Origin: an uncultured Paracoccaceae bacterium
GTDB taxonomy: Bacteria; Pseudomonadota; Alphaproteobacteria; Rhodobacterales; Rhodobacteraceae
Direction of reading: 5' to 3'
DNA length: 64,000 nucleotides
NCBI GenBank assembly: GCA_947489445.1
Contig: CANLDN010000001.1
Coordinates: 1-64,000 of the forward strand
Under the pieces are notes generated by a model. It was not told the DNA's origin and did no database searches. It worked only from the letters and a program-made list of their open reading frames with translations. A program made the position numbers and the translations under genes. Shown in pieces: positions 32,816 through 43,780 of this stretch; within the stretch, counting starts at the first letter, position 1, and the number at the start of each line of letters is the position of its first letter.

Positions 32816-35670
32816 TCAGCCGCGACCTTGCGCGCGCTCAGCATTTCCTTCAGGTATCGACCTGTATGGCTTTCGACCACTTCGGCCACTTTTTCGGGCG
32901 TACCAGTGGCCACAATCTTGCCCCCGCCATCGCCGCCTTCCGGGCCAATATCAATTATATGATCGGCGGTCTTCACCACGTCCAGATTATGCTCGATCAC
33001 GATCACCGAGTTCCCCTGATCCACCAGTTCATGCAGCACTTCCAGCAGCTTGCGCACATCCTCGAAATGCAGGCCCGTCGTCGGTTCATCCAGAATATAA
33101 AGCGTCCTGCCCGTCGACCGTTTCGACAGCTCTTTCGACAGTTTCACCCGCTGCGCCTCGCCCCCTGACAGGGTCGTCGCCTGCTGGCCCACCTTGATAT
33201 AGCCCAGACCGACGCGCATCAGCGCATCCATCTTCTCGCGGATCGACGGGACCGCAGAAAAGAATTCCTGCGCATCTTCCACAGTCATATCAAGCACATC
33301 GGCAATGGACTTGCCCTTGAACTTGATCTCCAGCGTCTCGCGATTATACCGCGCGCCCTTGCAGGTCTCGCAGGTCACATAGACATCTGGCAGAAAGTGC
33401 ATTTCGATCTTGATGACACCGTCACCCTGGCACGCCTCGCACCGGCCACCCTTCACGTTGAACGAAAACCGGCCCGGTTTGTAGCCGCGCGCCTTCGCCT
33501 CCGGCATGCCTGCAAACCAATCGCGGATCGGGGTGAAAGCCCCGGTATAGGTCGCCGGGTTCGACCGTGGGGTGCGGCCAATCGGGCGTTGGTCAATATC
33601 AATCACCTTATCCAGATGCTCGAAACCCTTGATTGTCTCGCAGGGCCCCGGCGTCTGGCGCGCGCCGTTCAACTTCATTGACGCATTCTTGAACAGCGTC
33701 TCGATCGTCAGTGTCGATTTCCCACCCCCGGACACCCCCGTCACACAGACGAATTTCTGCAATGGGAAATCAACAGTCACATTCTGCAAATTATTGCCCG
33801 TGGCCTTCACTACCGTCAGCTTCTTGCCCTTGCCTTTACGACGCTTGGCAGGCACCGGAATCTCCCGCGTACCCACCAGATACTGCCCTGTGATCGAGGC
33901 CGCGTCGGCCATGATATCCGCAGGCGCACCTTTGGACACAACCTGCCCGCCATGCACACCAGCGCCCGGACCGATATCGAACACATAATCGGCTTCGCGG
34001 ATCGCCTCTTCATCATGTTCCACCACAATCACGGTATTGCCTTGATCGCGCAGGTTCTTCAGCGTCGTCAGCAGCCGGTCATTGTCGCGCTGGTGCAAAC
34101 CAATCGACGGCTCATCCAGCACATAAAGCACCCCTTGCAGGCCCGACCCGATCTGCGACGCCAACCTGATCCGCTGGCTTTCACCCCCCGACAACGTGCC
34201 GGAGTTGCGCGACAAGGTCAGATATTCCAGTCCCACATTGTTCAAGAACCCCAGCCGCTCGCGGATTTCCTTCAGGATGGCGACAGCGATCTCATTCTTC
34301 TGCTTGGTCAGCGCATCGGGCACCGACTGACACCAGTCAAACGCCTCCTTGATCGACATCTGCACCACCTGCCCCACATGCAGGCCGCCAATCTTCACCG
34401 CCAAGGCTTCCTCACGCAGGCGATACCCACCGCACGTCCCGCAATTGCGATTGTTCTGGTAATTCTCGAACTCTTCGCGGATCCAGTTGCTATCCGTCTC
34501 GCGATAGCGCCGCTCCATATTCGGGATCACACCCTCGAACGCACGCTCCACCTGATAGACACGGCCACCCTCATCATAGCGAAACTTGATCTCTTCCTGG
34601 CCCGATCCGCGCAGGAAGACCTGCTGCACTTTTGGATCAAGATCCTTCCAACGGGCGTTCTTGTTGAACCCGTAATGCTTGGCAATCGCTTCAATCGTCT
34701 GCAGGAAATAGGGTGATTTCCCCTTGCGCCACGGCGCCAACGCCCCATCGGCAATCTTCAGGGTCACATCAGGCACAACCAGTTGCTCATCAAAGAACAA
34801 CTCAACCCCCAGCCCATCACAGGACGGACAGGCCCCAAACGGCGCATTGAACGAAAACAGACGCGGCTCAATCTCGGGGATCGTGAACCCCGACACCGGA
34901 CAAGCAAAATTCTCGGAAAACGTAATCCGCTCCGGATCACCCTCTTTCGGGGCCGTCTCCAGCACCGTAATCCCATCCGCCAGATCAAGCGCGGTGCGGA
35001 AACTGTCAGCTAGCCGGGTCTCAAGCCCTTCCTTTACGACAATCCGATCCACAACCACATCGATGTCATGGCGAAACTTCTTGTCCAGGGTCGGCGGCTG
35101 ATCCAGTTCATAGAACTCACCGTCCACCTTGACCCGCTGGAACCCCTGCTTGCGCAGTTCCAGAAACTCCTTGCGATACTCGCCCTTGCGGTCGCGGATA
35201 ATCGGGGCCAGCAGATAACCGCGCGTCCCCTCCTCCATCGCCATCACGCGATCGACCATATCCTGCACCTGCTGCGCCTCGATGGGCAGACCGGTCGCGG
35301 GGGAATACGGCGTGCCCGCACGGGCAAACAGCAACCGCAGATAATCGTAAATCTCCGTAATCGTGCCGACAGTGGACCGGGGGTTCTTCGACGTGGTCTT
35401 CTGCTCAATCGAAATCGCCGGGGACAGACCGCTGATATGGTCCACATCCGGCTTTTCCATCATATCAAGGAATTGGCGGGCATAGGCCGACAGGCTCTCA
35501 ACATAGCGGCGCTGTCCTTCAGCGTAGATCGTGTCAAAGGCGAGGGAGGACTTGCCCGACCCGGAAAGCCCGGTAATGACCACCAGTTGATCACGCGGAA
35601 TATCCACATCGATATTCTTCAAATTATGCTCGCGCGCGCCGCGCACTTCGATATTTTTCAGCTCGGCCAT
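32812..35670 (-). CDS. uvrA: excinuclease ABC subunit A
   Basis: 952 residues. Damage-recognition ATPase of nucleotide excision repair. Two ABC modules: Walker [13 protein letters not shown] near 32-43 and [12 protein letters not shown] in the second half, with [12 protein letters not shown] and [12 protein letters not shown] signatures. Zinc-binding cysteines are present ([31 protein letters not shown]). The start is taken at MAELKNIEV (35670); an ATG four codons upstream is less likely. The gene is intact. Confidence 0.97.
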   Translation of the reverse strand: MAELKNIEVRGAREHNLKNIDVDIPRDQLVVITGLSGSGKSSLAFDTIYAEGQRRYVESLSAYARQFLDMMEKPDVDHISGLSPAISIEQKTTSKNPRSTVGTITEIYDYLRLLFARAGTPYSPATGLPIEAQQVQDMVDRVMAMEEGTRGYLLAPIIRDRKGEYRKEFLELRKQGFQRVKVDGEFYELDQPPTLDKKFRHDIDVVVDRIVVKEGLETRLADSFRTALDLADGITVLETAPKEGDPERITFSENFACPVSGFTIPEIEPRLFSFNAPFGACPSCDGLGVELFFDEQLVVPDVTLKIADGALAPWRKGKSPYFLQTIEAIAKHYGFNKNARWKDLDPKVQQVFLRGSGQEEIKFRYDEGGRVYQVERAFEGVIPNMERRYRETDSNWIREEFENYQNNRNCGTCGGYRLREEALAVKIGGLHVGQVVQMSIKEAFDWCQSVPDALTKQKNEIAVAILKEIRERLGFLNNVGLEYLTLSRNSGTLSGGESQRIRLASQIGSGLQGVLYVLDEPSIGLHQRDNDRLLTTLKNLRDQGNTVIVVEHDEEAIREADYVFDIGPGAGVHGGQVVSKGAPADIMADAASITGQYLVGTREIPVPAKRRKGKGKKLTVVKATGNNLQNVTVDFPLQKFVCVTGVSGGGKSTLTIETLFKNASMKLNGARQTPGPCETIKGFEHLDKVIDIDQRPIGRTPRSNPATYTGAFTPIRDWFAGMPEAKARGYKPGRFSFNVKGGRCEACQGDGVIKIEMHFLPDVYVTCETCKGARYNRETLEIKFKGKSIADVLDMTVEDAQEFFSAVPSIREKMDALMRVGLGYIKVGQQATTLSGGEAQRVKLSKELSKRSTGRTLYILDEPTTGLHFEDVRKLLEVLHELVDQGNSVIVIEHNLDVVKTADHIIDIGPEGGDGGGKIVATGTPEKVAEVVESHTGRYLKEMLSARKVAAE

Positions 35671-35752
35671 CTCGGTCCCCACATATGCGTGGTTACAGAT
35701 AGGGCATCATGACTGAGTCTCCAATGGAAAAATGTGAACAAAGCATGAACGC

Positions 35753-36949
35753 CTAGAGACGTTGACAGATGGCAATGGCCCCGATCAGTACTGCCAGCAG
35801 CCCACCTGCGACAAAAGCAGCACCAAACCCGAATACAGCCGCCAATACAGCACCCAGAAACGGGGCCGCCAACATGCCGACTGTGTTGAATGCCTCGCTC
35901 AACGCAAAGACCTTTGCGATGTTATCTTTCGGAACCGCCTTTTGTAGGGCCGTTCGAAACGGCACAAACATTGCAGCGCCGAAAAAGCCGGTGACAAAAT
36001 AGGCCGTTACCATAACCGGCCCGGGCAAACCGGCGCCAAACAGACCAAACGCGCCGATCATTGCAATCACACTGCCCCCGGTAATCGATCCAAACCCAAT
36101 CAGGGTCATCGCAGACCATGTCTCGGGCGCACGCATCACAGCCAATGCGCCAACGATCCCCCCCGCCCCGACAGCAGCAATGGAAATGCCCAGCACAGTC
36201 GGGTTCAGGCCAAATGATTGAAACAAAGGTGCATGAAACGTGTCGTAAATGAACATGGCGACATAACCCGCAGCCATCAGCAAGATCAGCCGCCAAACAA
36301 CCGGATTGGCGCGGGTGTCGCTGGCATTCTGGCGGATCGCGACCCACAATCCCGGTCTGTCGCCATCACCCTCAGAAAGCGGGCGCATCTGACGGGGAAG
36401 TGCGACAAATGCCAGCAAAGACAACAAACTGATGCAGCCATTCAAAGCAAAAACATATTGCGGGGCCATCACAGCCAGCAATCCGCCCCCAATGGTCGGC
36501 CCCAAAACCTTGGAGGCCTGATTGATTGTGTGACTGACACCATTGGCCGCGACCAGATCATCTCGCGGGGTCAGCGCCTGAATGGCGGCCTGCTTGGCCG
36601 GGCCAAAGGCGCTGTCCACGGCAGAGCGGATGGCGACCAAAAGCAGCAAAATGGCAGGCGTGGCCGCAAGGATAAAACCAAAGGTCACGACAGCGCGCCC
36701 CAGATTGGCATAAATCAAAACACCGCGCAGATCCCAGCGATCCACAAGCGCGCCCATCCATGGGCCAATAACAATATAGGGGGCGGCCATCGCGAGGCCC
36801 AGCAAGGCAAACCAGTAAGTGTCCGCCTGAAATGCAAAGGCAAGCAATGCAGTGACCGCAATGAAATCCACCCAATCGGCAAAATCCGCCGGGACCTGTC
36901 CCAACAGCAGAACGCGCAGCGGGTGATTGGCCCATATCGAATTGAACAT
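35753..36949 (-). CDS. major facilitator superfamily transporter
   Basis: 398 residues with about 12 hydrophobic segments. The order resembles the MFS_3/enterobactin-exporter-like group (VDRWDLRGVLIYANLGRA after TM2-3; AIQALTPRDDLVAANGVSHTINQASKVLGPTIGG). Probable drug or metabolite exporter; substrate unknown. The ATG at 36949 is preferred over a TTG two codons earlier. It stands alone between uvrA and the lpd terminator. Confidence 0.88.
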   Translation of the reverse strand: MFNSIWANHPLRVLLLGQVPADFADWVDFIAVTALLAFAFQADTYWFALLGLAMAAPYIVIGPWMGALVDRWDLRGVLIYANLGRAVVTFGFILAATPAILLLLVAIRSAVDSAFGPAKQAAIQALTPRDDLVAANGVSHTINQASKVLGPTIGGGLLAVMAPQYVFALNGCISLLSLLAFVALPRQMRPLSEGDGDRPGLWVAIRQNASDTRANPVVWRLILLMAAGYVAMFIYDTFHAPLFQSFGLNPTVLGISIAAVGAGGIVGALAVMRAPETWSAMTLIGFGSITGGSVIAMIGAFGLFGAGLPGPVMVTAYFVTGFFGAAMFVPFRTALQKAVPKDNIAKVFALSEAFNTVGMLAAPFLGAVLAAVFGFGAAFVAGGLLAVLIGAIAICQRL

Positions 36950-36980
36950 GGGCAAACGCTATGGCGGCAATCCAGAAATG

Positions 36981-37009
36981 AAAAGGCCCGGCTGCGAAAC
37001 AACCGGGCT
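36981..37009 (-). terminator. intrinsic terminator after lpd
   Basis: On the minus strand AGCCCGG and CCGGGCC form a stem closed by a small TTTCG loop region, then TTTT. It lies 34 bases past the lpd stop and upstream of the MFS gene. Confidence 0.7.
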
Positions 37010-37042
37010 CTGACGTAAGGTAGGTTTTAACCCAGCCCCACT

Positions 37043-38437
37043 CTAGAAATGAATAGCGCGCCCATAAGCATCCAATACACTTTCATGCATCATCTCCGAG
37101 AGTGTGGGATGCGGGAAGACGGTGTTCATCAGGTCTTCTTCCGTCGTCTCCAACTGACGCCCCACCACATACCCCTGGATCAATTCAGTCACCTCGGCGC
37201 CGACCATATGCGCGCCCAGCAACTCGCCGGTTTTGGCGTCAAACACGGTTTTTACCATACCTTCAGCCTCGCCCAATGCGATGGCTTTGCCGTTGCCGAT
37301 AAAGGGAAAACGACCCACCTTAACATCATAGCCAAGTTCTTTGGCCTTCGCCTCGGAATAGCCAACAGACGCGACCTGCGGATGGCAATAGGTGCAGCCC
37401 GCAATGCTCTCGGGCTTGACCGGATGGGCATGTTTGCCCGCAATCAACTCTGCAACCATAACCCCTTCGTGACTTGCCTTATGGGCCAGCCAGGGGGCAC
37501 CCGCGATATCACCAATCGCATAAAGACCTTCGACTCCAGTGCGGCAAAACTCATCCGTCACAACATGGGTGCGGTCAATTTTCACACCAAGCGCCTCAAG
37601 ACCAAGGTTTTCGACATTCCCAACGATCCCGACGGCGCTGATCACAGTGTCGAATTCCATCTTCTCAACCTTGCCACCCGTTTCAATATGGGCGGTGACT
37701 TTGCCCTTGCCGCGATCCAGCTTCTTGACCATGGCTTTCTCCATGATCTTCATGCCCTGCTTGACAAACGCTTTCTTGGCAAAGGCCGAAATCTCGGCAT
37801 CCTCAACCGGCAGCACCCGGTCCATCACCTCGACGACCGTCGTGTCAGAACCCAGCGTGTTATAGAAACTGGCGAACTCAATCCCAATCGCGCCTGATCC
37901 GATCACCAACAGCTTCTTGGGCATCCGGGGGGGCTGTAGCGCATGACGATATGTCCAGACCAAATCGCCATCAGCCTCAAGCCCCGGCAATTCGCGCGCA
38001 CGGGCGCCAGTGGCCAGAACGATGTTCTTGGACGTCAGCTCCTCGACACCTTTCTCGCCTTTGACGCTGACTTTGCCTTTGGCCGGTATGGTGGCATCGC
38101 CCATAAAGACATTGATCTTGTTCTTCTTCATCAGGTGGCCAATACCACCCGACAATTGCCCCGCCACAGCGCGGCTGCGCTTGACCACCGCATCAAGATC
38201 ATAATCGACGCCGGTGGCCTTCAGGCCAAACTCTTTGGCGCGATGCATCAGGTGGAACACTTCGGACGAACGCAACATTGCTTTGGTCGGGATACAACCC
38301 CAGTTCAGGCAGATACCTCCCAGATTTTCGCGTTCGATAATAGCAACGCTCATGCCCAATTGCGCAGCCCGAATAGCCGCAACATAGCCGCCCGGTCCGG
38401 CACCGATTACAATCAAGTCAAAGTTCTTCGCCGCCAT
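37043..38437 (-). CDS. lpd: dihydrolipoyl dehydrogenase
   Basis: 464 residues. E3 flavoprotein that reoxidises lipoyl domains of 2-oxoacid dehydrogenase complexes. FAD motif GAGPGGYVAAI, redox disulfide Cys43/Cys48 in GGICLNWGCIPTKA, NAD motif IGSGAIGIEFASFY, and the C-terminal HPTLSEMMHE with the catalytic His-Glu pair. No E1/E2 genes are adjacent here. It has its own terminator; the DUF924 gene lies about 100 bases upstream on the same strand. Confidence 0.96.
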   Translation of the reverse strand: MAAKNFDLIVIGAGPGGYVAAIRAAQLGMSVAIIERENLGGICLNWGCIPTKAMLRSSEVFHLMHRAKEFGLKATGVDYDLDAVVKRSRAVAGQLSGGIGHLMKKNKINVFMGDATIPAKGKVSVKGEKGVEELTSKNIVLATGARARELPGLEADGDLVWTYRHALQPPRMPKKLLVIGSGAIGIEFASFYNTLGSDTTVVEVMDRVLPVEDAEISAFAKKAFVKQGMKIMEKAMVKKLDRGKGKVTAHIETGGKVEKMEFDTVISAVGIVGNVENLGLEALGVKIDRTHVVTDEFCRTGVEGLYAIGDIAGAPWLAHKASHEGVMVAELIAGKHAHPVKPESIAGCTYCHPQVASVGYSEAKAKELGYDVKVGRFPFIGNGKAIALGEAEGMVKTVFDAKTGELLGAHMVGAEVTELIQGYVVGRQLETTEEDLMNTVFPHPTLSEMMHESVLDAYGRAIHF

Positions 38438-38539
38438 GCGCTGGCCCTCCAGTTCCCAATTTAGTTGAACACTAAACTATTTCCGGAAGGACCTCTAGTG
38501 ACCTTGCGTCATACCAGCTATTACGCAGGTGCAAGTGGA

Positions 38540-39121
38540 CTATTCCACCGTCTGTTGTTGCGCCTGAATAGCGGCACGATAACCGCCGGCATCCAAAAAC
38601 ACCTGTTCAGCCTCGGTTGTCTTACGGCCCAACGCCTTGTTGCGATACGGAAAGCGGCCAAAATCACGGATAACCGCACGATGGGCGCAGGCATGATCCT
38701 GATTGTTTGCTCCGGTCTGCGGCATGCGTGTATGGATCAGGCGCACGGCGCGGTCCTGATCACACAGGTTTTCAGAGTGCATCAATGGCAGATAGAAAAA
38801 CTGTCGGGCGGGTTCATCAATCTTCATGTCCCAATGACGATCAATCGCCATCTTTGCAGCCGCCAGTGCCAGCTTATCAGTCGCAAAGGCCTGACCGGTA
38901 TCGCGGAACATATTGCGCGGAAACTGATCGGTCAGAATGATATAGGCCAACGTGCCTGACGGATATGTCAGCCATAGCCCAAGCGCACCCTCGGTCGCCT
39001 CTTGCCAGGTTGCCAAAAACCGATCTCGGATCACCGCGTCAAACGCATCATCCGATTTGTACCAATCCGCAGGCGAACATTCATCAAGCCAGAATGCCAG
39101 CACATCCTCTGGGGTCACCAC
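38540..39121 (-). CDS. DUF924 family protein
   Basis: 193 residues. The family pattern is evident: VLAFWLDE and WYKSDDAFDAVIRDRF at the start, ILTDQFPRNMFRD in the middle (conserved D-Q-x-P-R-N), FFYLPLMHSE, and HRAVIRDFGRFPYRN near the end. All-helical, likely cytoplasmic; function not established. It starts with GTG (39121), seven bases after AAAGGAG; the second codon is also GTG. Possibly cotranscribed with lpd downstream. Confidence 0.88.
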   Translation of the reverse strand: MVTPEDVLAFWLDECSPADWYKSDDAFDAVIRDRFLATWQEATEGALGLWLTYPSGTLAYIILTDQFPRNMFRDTGQAFATDKLALAAAKMAIDRHWDMKIDEPARQFFYLPLMHSENLCDQDRAVRLIHTRMPQTGANNQDHACAHRAVIRDFGRFPYRNKALGRKTTEAEQVFLDAGGYRAAIQAQQQTVE

Positions 39122-39293
39122 GGCACTACTCCTTTAACGGCCACGCAACTGACCTTACGCAAACAGGTAAATCGATGCCTGACAAGAGGTTACTGCGTGA
39201 TACTGTTCACAGAATCCTTCGATGTGACATAGTCATTGACCAAAGGACTGCAGTTTGCTCAACCCTTGAGCCAAACATCGCGCAAGGGCCATT

Positions 39294-41243
39294 ATGACAC
39301 GGAAAACAATTTTCAGCCTCGCCGCCGTCCTGATCGGTGCAGCCGTCACGTTCTTCTTTCTCGCACAAGACCGGTGGGTAGGCTTTGAAACGCCCACCGC
39401 ATTTGTCATGACGGATTCCACTGCCACGCTAAACGAAACCGGCCAGACCCTTGATCTAACCGCTGAACCCACCGATTTCACCATGGCCATGGTGCAGGAC
39501 CTTTTTGGCGTGGTGGAACGGGAACTGGGCCAAGGCTATGCGCTTGTCGATCCGGCCAATGGCAGCGTGACCATTTTTATCGCCGGTCAAGAAGATCAGG
39601 CCGCGATCCCGCCCCCCGGCGAGAGCAGCGGCCTGACCGGCCCCTTGGCGGATCAAGGGCGCGTCTTTATCACCCGCGACCGCTTCGGCGCAGGGTTTAC
39701 CCTGACCGTAACCGGCATGGAATTGGCCGAGGTTGTGACCGGCAGTTATCACTTCACGCCTGCGCCCGATGATGCCCATGCCCAGCGCGACAAACAGGCC
39801 GAAATGCAAGCCCTGCGCGCGCGCCAACTGGCAGAATGGGAAGCCAGCAACGCCACGTTGCTAACCACCCTTGCCGCGCCCGCCCCTGATCAGCCCATGC
39901 AGCAAATCATGCTGCCCGGCTGGCAACACAGCATGATGATCCCGCTGATCGCCCGGCCTGAACACACTGCCTATTTTTTGCAACAGGAGTACGGGCCGGT
40001 GACTGTTGACGGGGGCTTGGTCGAACTGCGGGTCGTAACCCTGGACGATGCTGAAAAGACGATGCAAGCCGAAGGCCAGCGCCCCGAAGACACCACCACC
40101 CGCTACCTTATCAACGACGCTGATGCGATCCTGACCAGCCGACAAGATCGGGGCTATTTCTATCTACGCCGCATCATTCAGAACGACATCGCCTATATCC
40201 TGTGGATCGAAACCAATGACCCCGCAGCCATCCGCACCACCAAGGCAATGGCCGATAGCATCAGCAGCACGCCACTTGGGCAACCGGATTGGCTGACCCC
40301 GGATTTTGATGCAATCACCTTGCTTGGCCAGCAGGGGGTCAACCCGCAAATACGCGACGGCGACGTGGATGCGATCAACCGCATCTATAATGAACTGTCA
40401 GAGCCGGAAACGCTCATGTCCTCAGCCCCGAATATCCTGTCAGAGGGCGCCGGGCTCTTGATCAGCGATCAAAGCCAAAACGGCACATGGCTTTGGCCGG
40501 TTGGGTTGGACTGTACCATCGCACAAACCGGTGACCGCCCGATCACCCAATGGCATGACCGGTTCAAAGATAACGCCTTTTCGTCCAGCTACGGTGAAGG
40601 CGGGCACATGGAAACAGACGCCTACCAATACATCGCAAGCGGCAACTTTGCCACAGGCCAGCCACTCGTAAACGCATTCGCACAAGCCCCCGATGCACCA
40701 TTGCGCATCCTGCAGTCGAGTGACACCCATGCTTTGGCAACGAACGGCTTTGTATATATGCTATTCAGCGTGCATCCACTGGACCCGTTTGAGCTGGTCT
40801 GCGCGCTGTCCGGCCGCGATGTCATGGGACTTCTGGCCGCACAGAAACTGGTCGATACCGTCGAACGGCCCACACTGCACGACTTGCCCGCCCATGTCCC
40901 GGATCTGTTCCGCGCACGCGCGACGGTCCGGCAATTCAGCGACGACCTTCTATTATTCTCCGACAGTTTTGGCGGTGACCAAGGCGTGATGGACCTGCGC
41001 GGCAACACACTGATCCCACCGCTTTATGGGTGGTACGAATGGCATCCGGCAGGCGCGATTTCAGCGCGACTGGATTTCGACGATTACGGTCTGTGGGCAC
41101 CGGACGGCACGGTGCTACTGCCTATAGAATATGAAGACATTTCAAACGACGGCACCAACAACCTGCGCCTGCGCAAAGATGGGGAATGGCTGACCTATTC
41201 GATCCCGGACCGTGCGTTTACAAATGCGTCATCCTCGCCCTGA
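39294..41243 (+). CDS. uncharacterised membrane-anchored periplasmic protein
   Basis: 649 residues. A single N-terminal membrane anchor (residues about 5-24) is followed by a long, acidic, mostly soluble region with no motif I know. Residues about 160-190 are a charged helix (AQRDKQAEMQALRARQLAEWEAS). The last ~90 residues contain WG/KWG-like beta repeats (GVMDLRGNTLIPPLYGWYEWHP, then GLWAPDGTVLLPIEYEDIS, then LRLRKDGEWLTYSI), as in WG-repeat proteins. A good AAGGG site precedes the ATG. The 3' end overlaps the convergent MFS gene by 49 bases. Confidence 0.75.
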   Translation: MTRKTIFSLAAVLIGAAVTFFFLAQDRWVGFETPTAFVMTDSTATLNETGQTLDLTAEPTDFTMAMVQDLFGVVERELGQGYALVDPANGSVTIFIAGQEDQAAIPPPGESSGLTGPLADQGRVFITRDRFGAGFTLTVTGMELAEVVTGSYHFTPAPDDAHAQRDKQAEMQALRARQLAEWEASNATLLTTLAAPAPDQPMQQIMLPGWQHSMMIPLIARPEHTAYFLQQEYGPVTVDGGLVELRVVTLDDAEKTMQAEGQRPEDTTTRYLINDADAILTSRQDRGYFYLRRIIQNDIAYILWIETNDPAAIRTTKAMADSISSTPLGQPDWLTPDFDAITLLGQQGVNPQIRDGDVDAINRIYNELSEPETLMSSAPNILSEGAGLLISDQSQNGTWLWPVGLDCTIAQTGDRPITQWHDRFKDNAFSSSYGEGGHMETDAYQYIASGNFATGQPLVNAFAQAPDAPLRILQSSDTHALATNGFVYMLFSVHPLDPFELVCALSGRDVMGLLAAQKLVDTVERPTLHDLPAHVPDLFRARATVRQFSDDLLLFSDSFGGDQGVMDLRGNTLIPPLYGWYEWHPAGAISARLDFDDYGLWAPDGTVLLPIEYEDISNDGTNNLRLRKDGEWLTYSIPDRAFTNASSSP

Positions 41244-42496
41244 TCAGCGGCCACTTCCTCTTCAGCCTCAATATACACCTCTTGCGCCACCTCTGCGACG
41301 ATGGTGGTGGAAGAGGCAGACACCGGCGCATATGGCACTGTCTCATTATCCATATCGCTACGGCTACGCTGTGTGGACCGGTACAGACCGTAAGCGCCCA
41401 CTGACAACATCAGCAGGGCCGTAAACAGCCAGAAGCCGTTATTGCCGATCACATCCATCATCCAGCCCACCGTCAGCGGACCCATAATCGCGCCCACCCC
41501 GTTGATAAACAGCAACCCGCCAGAGGCCGCGGCCATATCCTCCTTTTCAAGGTAGTCATTGGCGTAGGCAATCAGCAGCGCATAAAGCGGGTTCGACATC
41601 CCCCCGACCACAGCCGCGCTGAACAGAATAATGGCAAAGTTGCCGGGGATCAGAAACGCAACCAGCGACCCGGCACCACCGACAAGGGATATCCAGATGA
41701 TCAAAACACGCCGGTCCATGCGGTCCGACAGCCAGCCGATCGGGTACTGCAACACCAGTGCAGCGACATAAATGGTCGAGACAAAGAACGAAATCTCACC
41801 CACACTCAGTCCGACGCGGCTGCCGTAAACCGCCGACATCCCAAACTGCGCCGCAAACACGCCACCCAACATGAACATGCCAAAACACGCGAGCGGTGAC
41901 GCCGCGATCAACGCCCTGATCTTCATCGGCTTGGTCGTCTCAAACGCGGGCATTGGGCGGACGGACAACAGCACCGGGGCAAAGGCCAGCGACACCAACA
42001 CCGATGGGATGATGAACAAGACATAGCCCGACACATCGCCTTGGCTGACGACATATTGGGCAAAAACGATGCCCGCCATTTGTACGATCATGTATAATGA
42101 CAGGGACTTGCCCCTTGTTTCATTGGTCGCCGCGTCATTCAGCCAGCTTTCAGCGGTGATATAGACTCCACAAAAACAAAAACCGATGATGACGCGGCCA
42201 AGCGTCCAGGCCCAAGGCTCAACCAGTAACGGGTAACTGATCAACACCGCAGAAATGGTCGATCCCAGCGCGGCAAAAACCCGCACATGCCCGACCCGCT
42301 GGATCAGCTTGGGCGTATAGAACGAGCTAAACAAAAATCCCACGAAATAGGCCGACATGACGATGGACAGCGCGAAGGTGCTGAACCCTTCCTGATCACC
42401 GCGCAGACCCAGCAAGGTACCTTGCAAGCCATTGCCGACCATTAGAAGGAACAAACCAAGAAACAGGGCCCAAGAGCCGGTGAAAACCTGAAACAT
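41195..42496 (-). CDS. major facilitator superfamily transporter, YcaD-like
   Basis: 433 residues from MFQVFTGSWALFLGLFLLMVGNGLQGTLLGLR, the usual opening of this MFS group; 13 upstream residues are not used. Twelve spans, with the GRVIIGFCFCGVYITAESWLND motif after TM4 and YPIGWLSDRMDRR between TM8 and TM9. An acidic C-terminal tail (VEAEEEVAADQGEDD-like) extends into the cytoplasm. Substrate unknown. The tail-coding DNA overlaps the preceding plus-strand gene. Confidence 0.87.
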   Translation of the reverse strand: MFQVFTGSWALFLGLFLLMVGNGLQGTLLGLRGDQEGFSTFALSIVMSAYFVGFLFSSFYTPKLIQRVGHVRVFAALGSTISAVLISYPLLVEPWAWTLGRVIIGFCFCGVYITAESWLNDAATNETRGKSLSLYMIVQMAGIVFAQYVVSQGDVSGYVLFIIPSVLVSLAFAPVLLSVRPMPAFETTKPMKIRALIAASPLACFGMFMLGGVFAAQFGMSAVYGSRVGLSVGEISFFVSTIYVAALVLQYPIGWLSDRMDRRVLIIWISLVGGAGSLVAFLIPGNFAIILFSAAVVGGMSNPLYALLIAYANDYLEKEDMAAASGGLLFINGVGAIMGPLTVGWMMDVIGNNGFWLFTALLMLSVGAYGLYRSTQRSRSDMDNETVPYAPVSASSTTIVAEVAQEVYIEAEEEVAADQGEDDAFVNARSGIE

Positions 42497-42721
42497 CCGC
42501 GCGCCCTTTTTAGCGACCAAGAGCCGCCCTATCACATGATTCTATTGATAATTCATCACATAAAAACGACACGGTCGCGCCTTTCCGCGCCCTTCAGGTC
42601 GGCGATTGCTACCTCGCTGCGAGATTTCCACAGAGATATCATTAAGACAACCAGAACCAGAAGCCACATTATCTGGCTCACCTAGACCTACTGTTGCTCA
42701 AACTTTCCTTTGCTGCACCCA

Positions 42722-43780
42722 TCAGGTTCGTTTTTTGGGTAGCAATAGCGACGCGTCCCCATAGGAAAAGAACCGATAATTTTCAGCAATGGCATGGGCA
42801 TAAATCGCCCGGATCGCATCCACACCCATCAGGGCAGAGACCAGCATCATCAGCGTCGATTTTGGCAGATGGAAATTCGTCATCAACCCATCCGCGATCT
42901 GAAACGCGAAACCCGGCGTGATGAAGATATCAGTGGGCCCGGTCCATGGCTGCATCCGCCCCGCGACCGCAGCACTTTCAATCAGCCGCAATGCTGTCGT
43001 GCCTACCGGTATCACCCGACCACCCGCGGTTTTGGTTGCATTGATCTCGGCTGCCGCTTCCGGCGTCACCTCACCCCATTCAGCATGCATCTTGTGATCG
43101 CGCACATCATCCACCTTCACCGGCAGAAACGTTCCCGCCCCCACATGCAGCGTCACATGGGTAAACTGAACCTCTCGCGCCTTCAATGCATCCAGCAACG
43201 GCGCATCGAAATGCAATGATGCCGTTGGGGCCGCCACGGCCCCCGCATGGCGCGCCCAATAGGTTTGATAGTCATCCATATCAGCAGCATCCGCCGGGCG
43301 CTTGGCTGCAATATAGGGCGGCAGCGGCATCGCCCCCACAGCCGCCAATGCCGCGTCAAAATCATCACCCGTCAGGTTAAACGACAACAGCGCCTGACCA
43401 TCTGCACGCCCCATCACGGTCGCGGACAAATCATCTGAAAACACAATCACCTCGCCATCGCGGATCTTGCGCAGCGGCTTGACCAACGCGGCCCACGCAC
43501 CATCCGCACGTGGCTCCAGCAGGGTCACTTCAATCGCGGCAGACGTATCACCCGCCTCACCGCTGCGATGGCGCAGGCCAGACAGGCGCGCCGGGATCAC
43601 CTTGGTATCATTGAGCACCAAACGGTCCCCGGGCTGCAAAATCTGCGGCAGTTCCGAAACGATCCGGTCTGCAATCGTCGGGCCATCCGCCAGCAACAAC
43701 CTTGCCGACGACCGGGGCCTTGCCGGGCGGACCGCAATCAATCGCTCCGGCAGGTCAAAATCAAAATCGCTTAACTTCAC
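42722..43780 (-). CDS. queA: tRNA preQ1(34) S-adenosylmethionine ribosyltransferase-isomerase
   Basis: 352 residues. Builds epoxyqueuosine at tRNA position 34. The family opening ([23 protein letters not shown]), [50 protein letters not shown] and [19 protein letters not shown] are all present. Its start overlaps the stop of the YhdP-like gene (ATGA). The 225 bases upstream of the MFS gene hold no RNA gene. Confidence 0.95.
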   Translation of the reverse strand: MKLSDFDFDLPERLIAVRPARPRSSARLLLADGPTIADRIVSELPQILQPGDRLVLNDTKVIPARLSGLRHRSGEAGDTSAAIEVTLLEPRADGAWAALVKPLRKIRDGEVIVFSDDLSATVMGRADGQALLSFNLTGDDFDAALAAVGAMPLPPYIAAKRPADAADMDDYQTYWARHAGAVAAPTASLHFDAPLLDALKAREVQFTHVTLHVGAGTFLPVKVDDVRDHKMHAEWGEVTPEAAAEINATKTAGGRVIPVGTTALRLIESAAVAGRMQPWTGPTDIFITPGFAFQIADGLMTNFHLPKSTLMMLVSALMGVDAIRAIYAHAIAENYRFFSYGDASLLLPKKRT

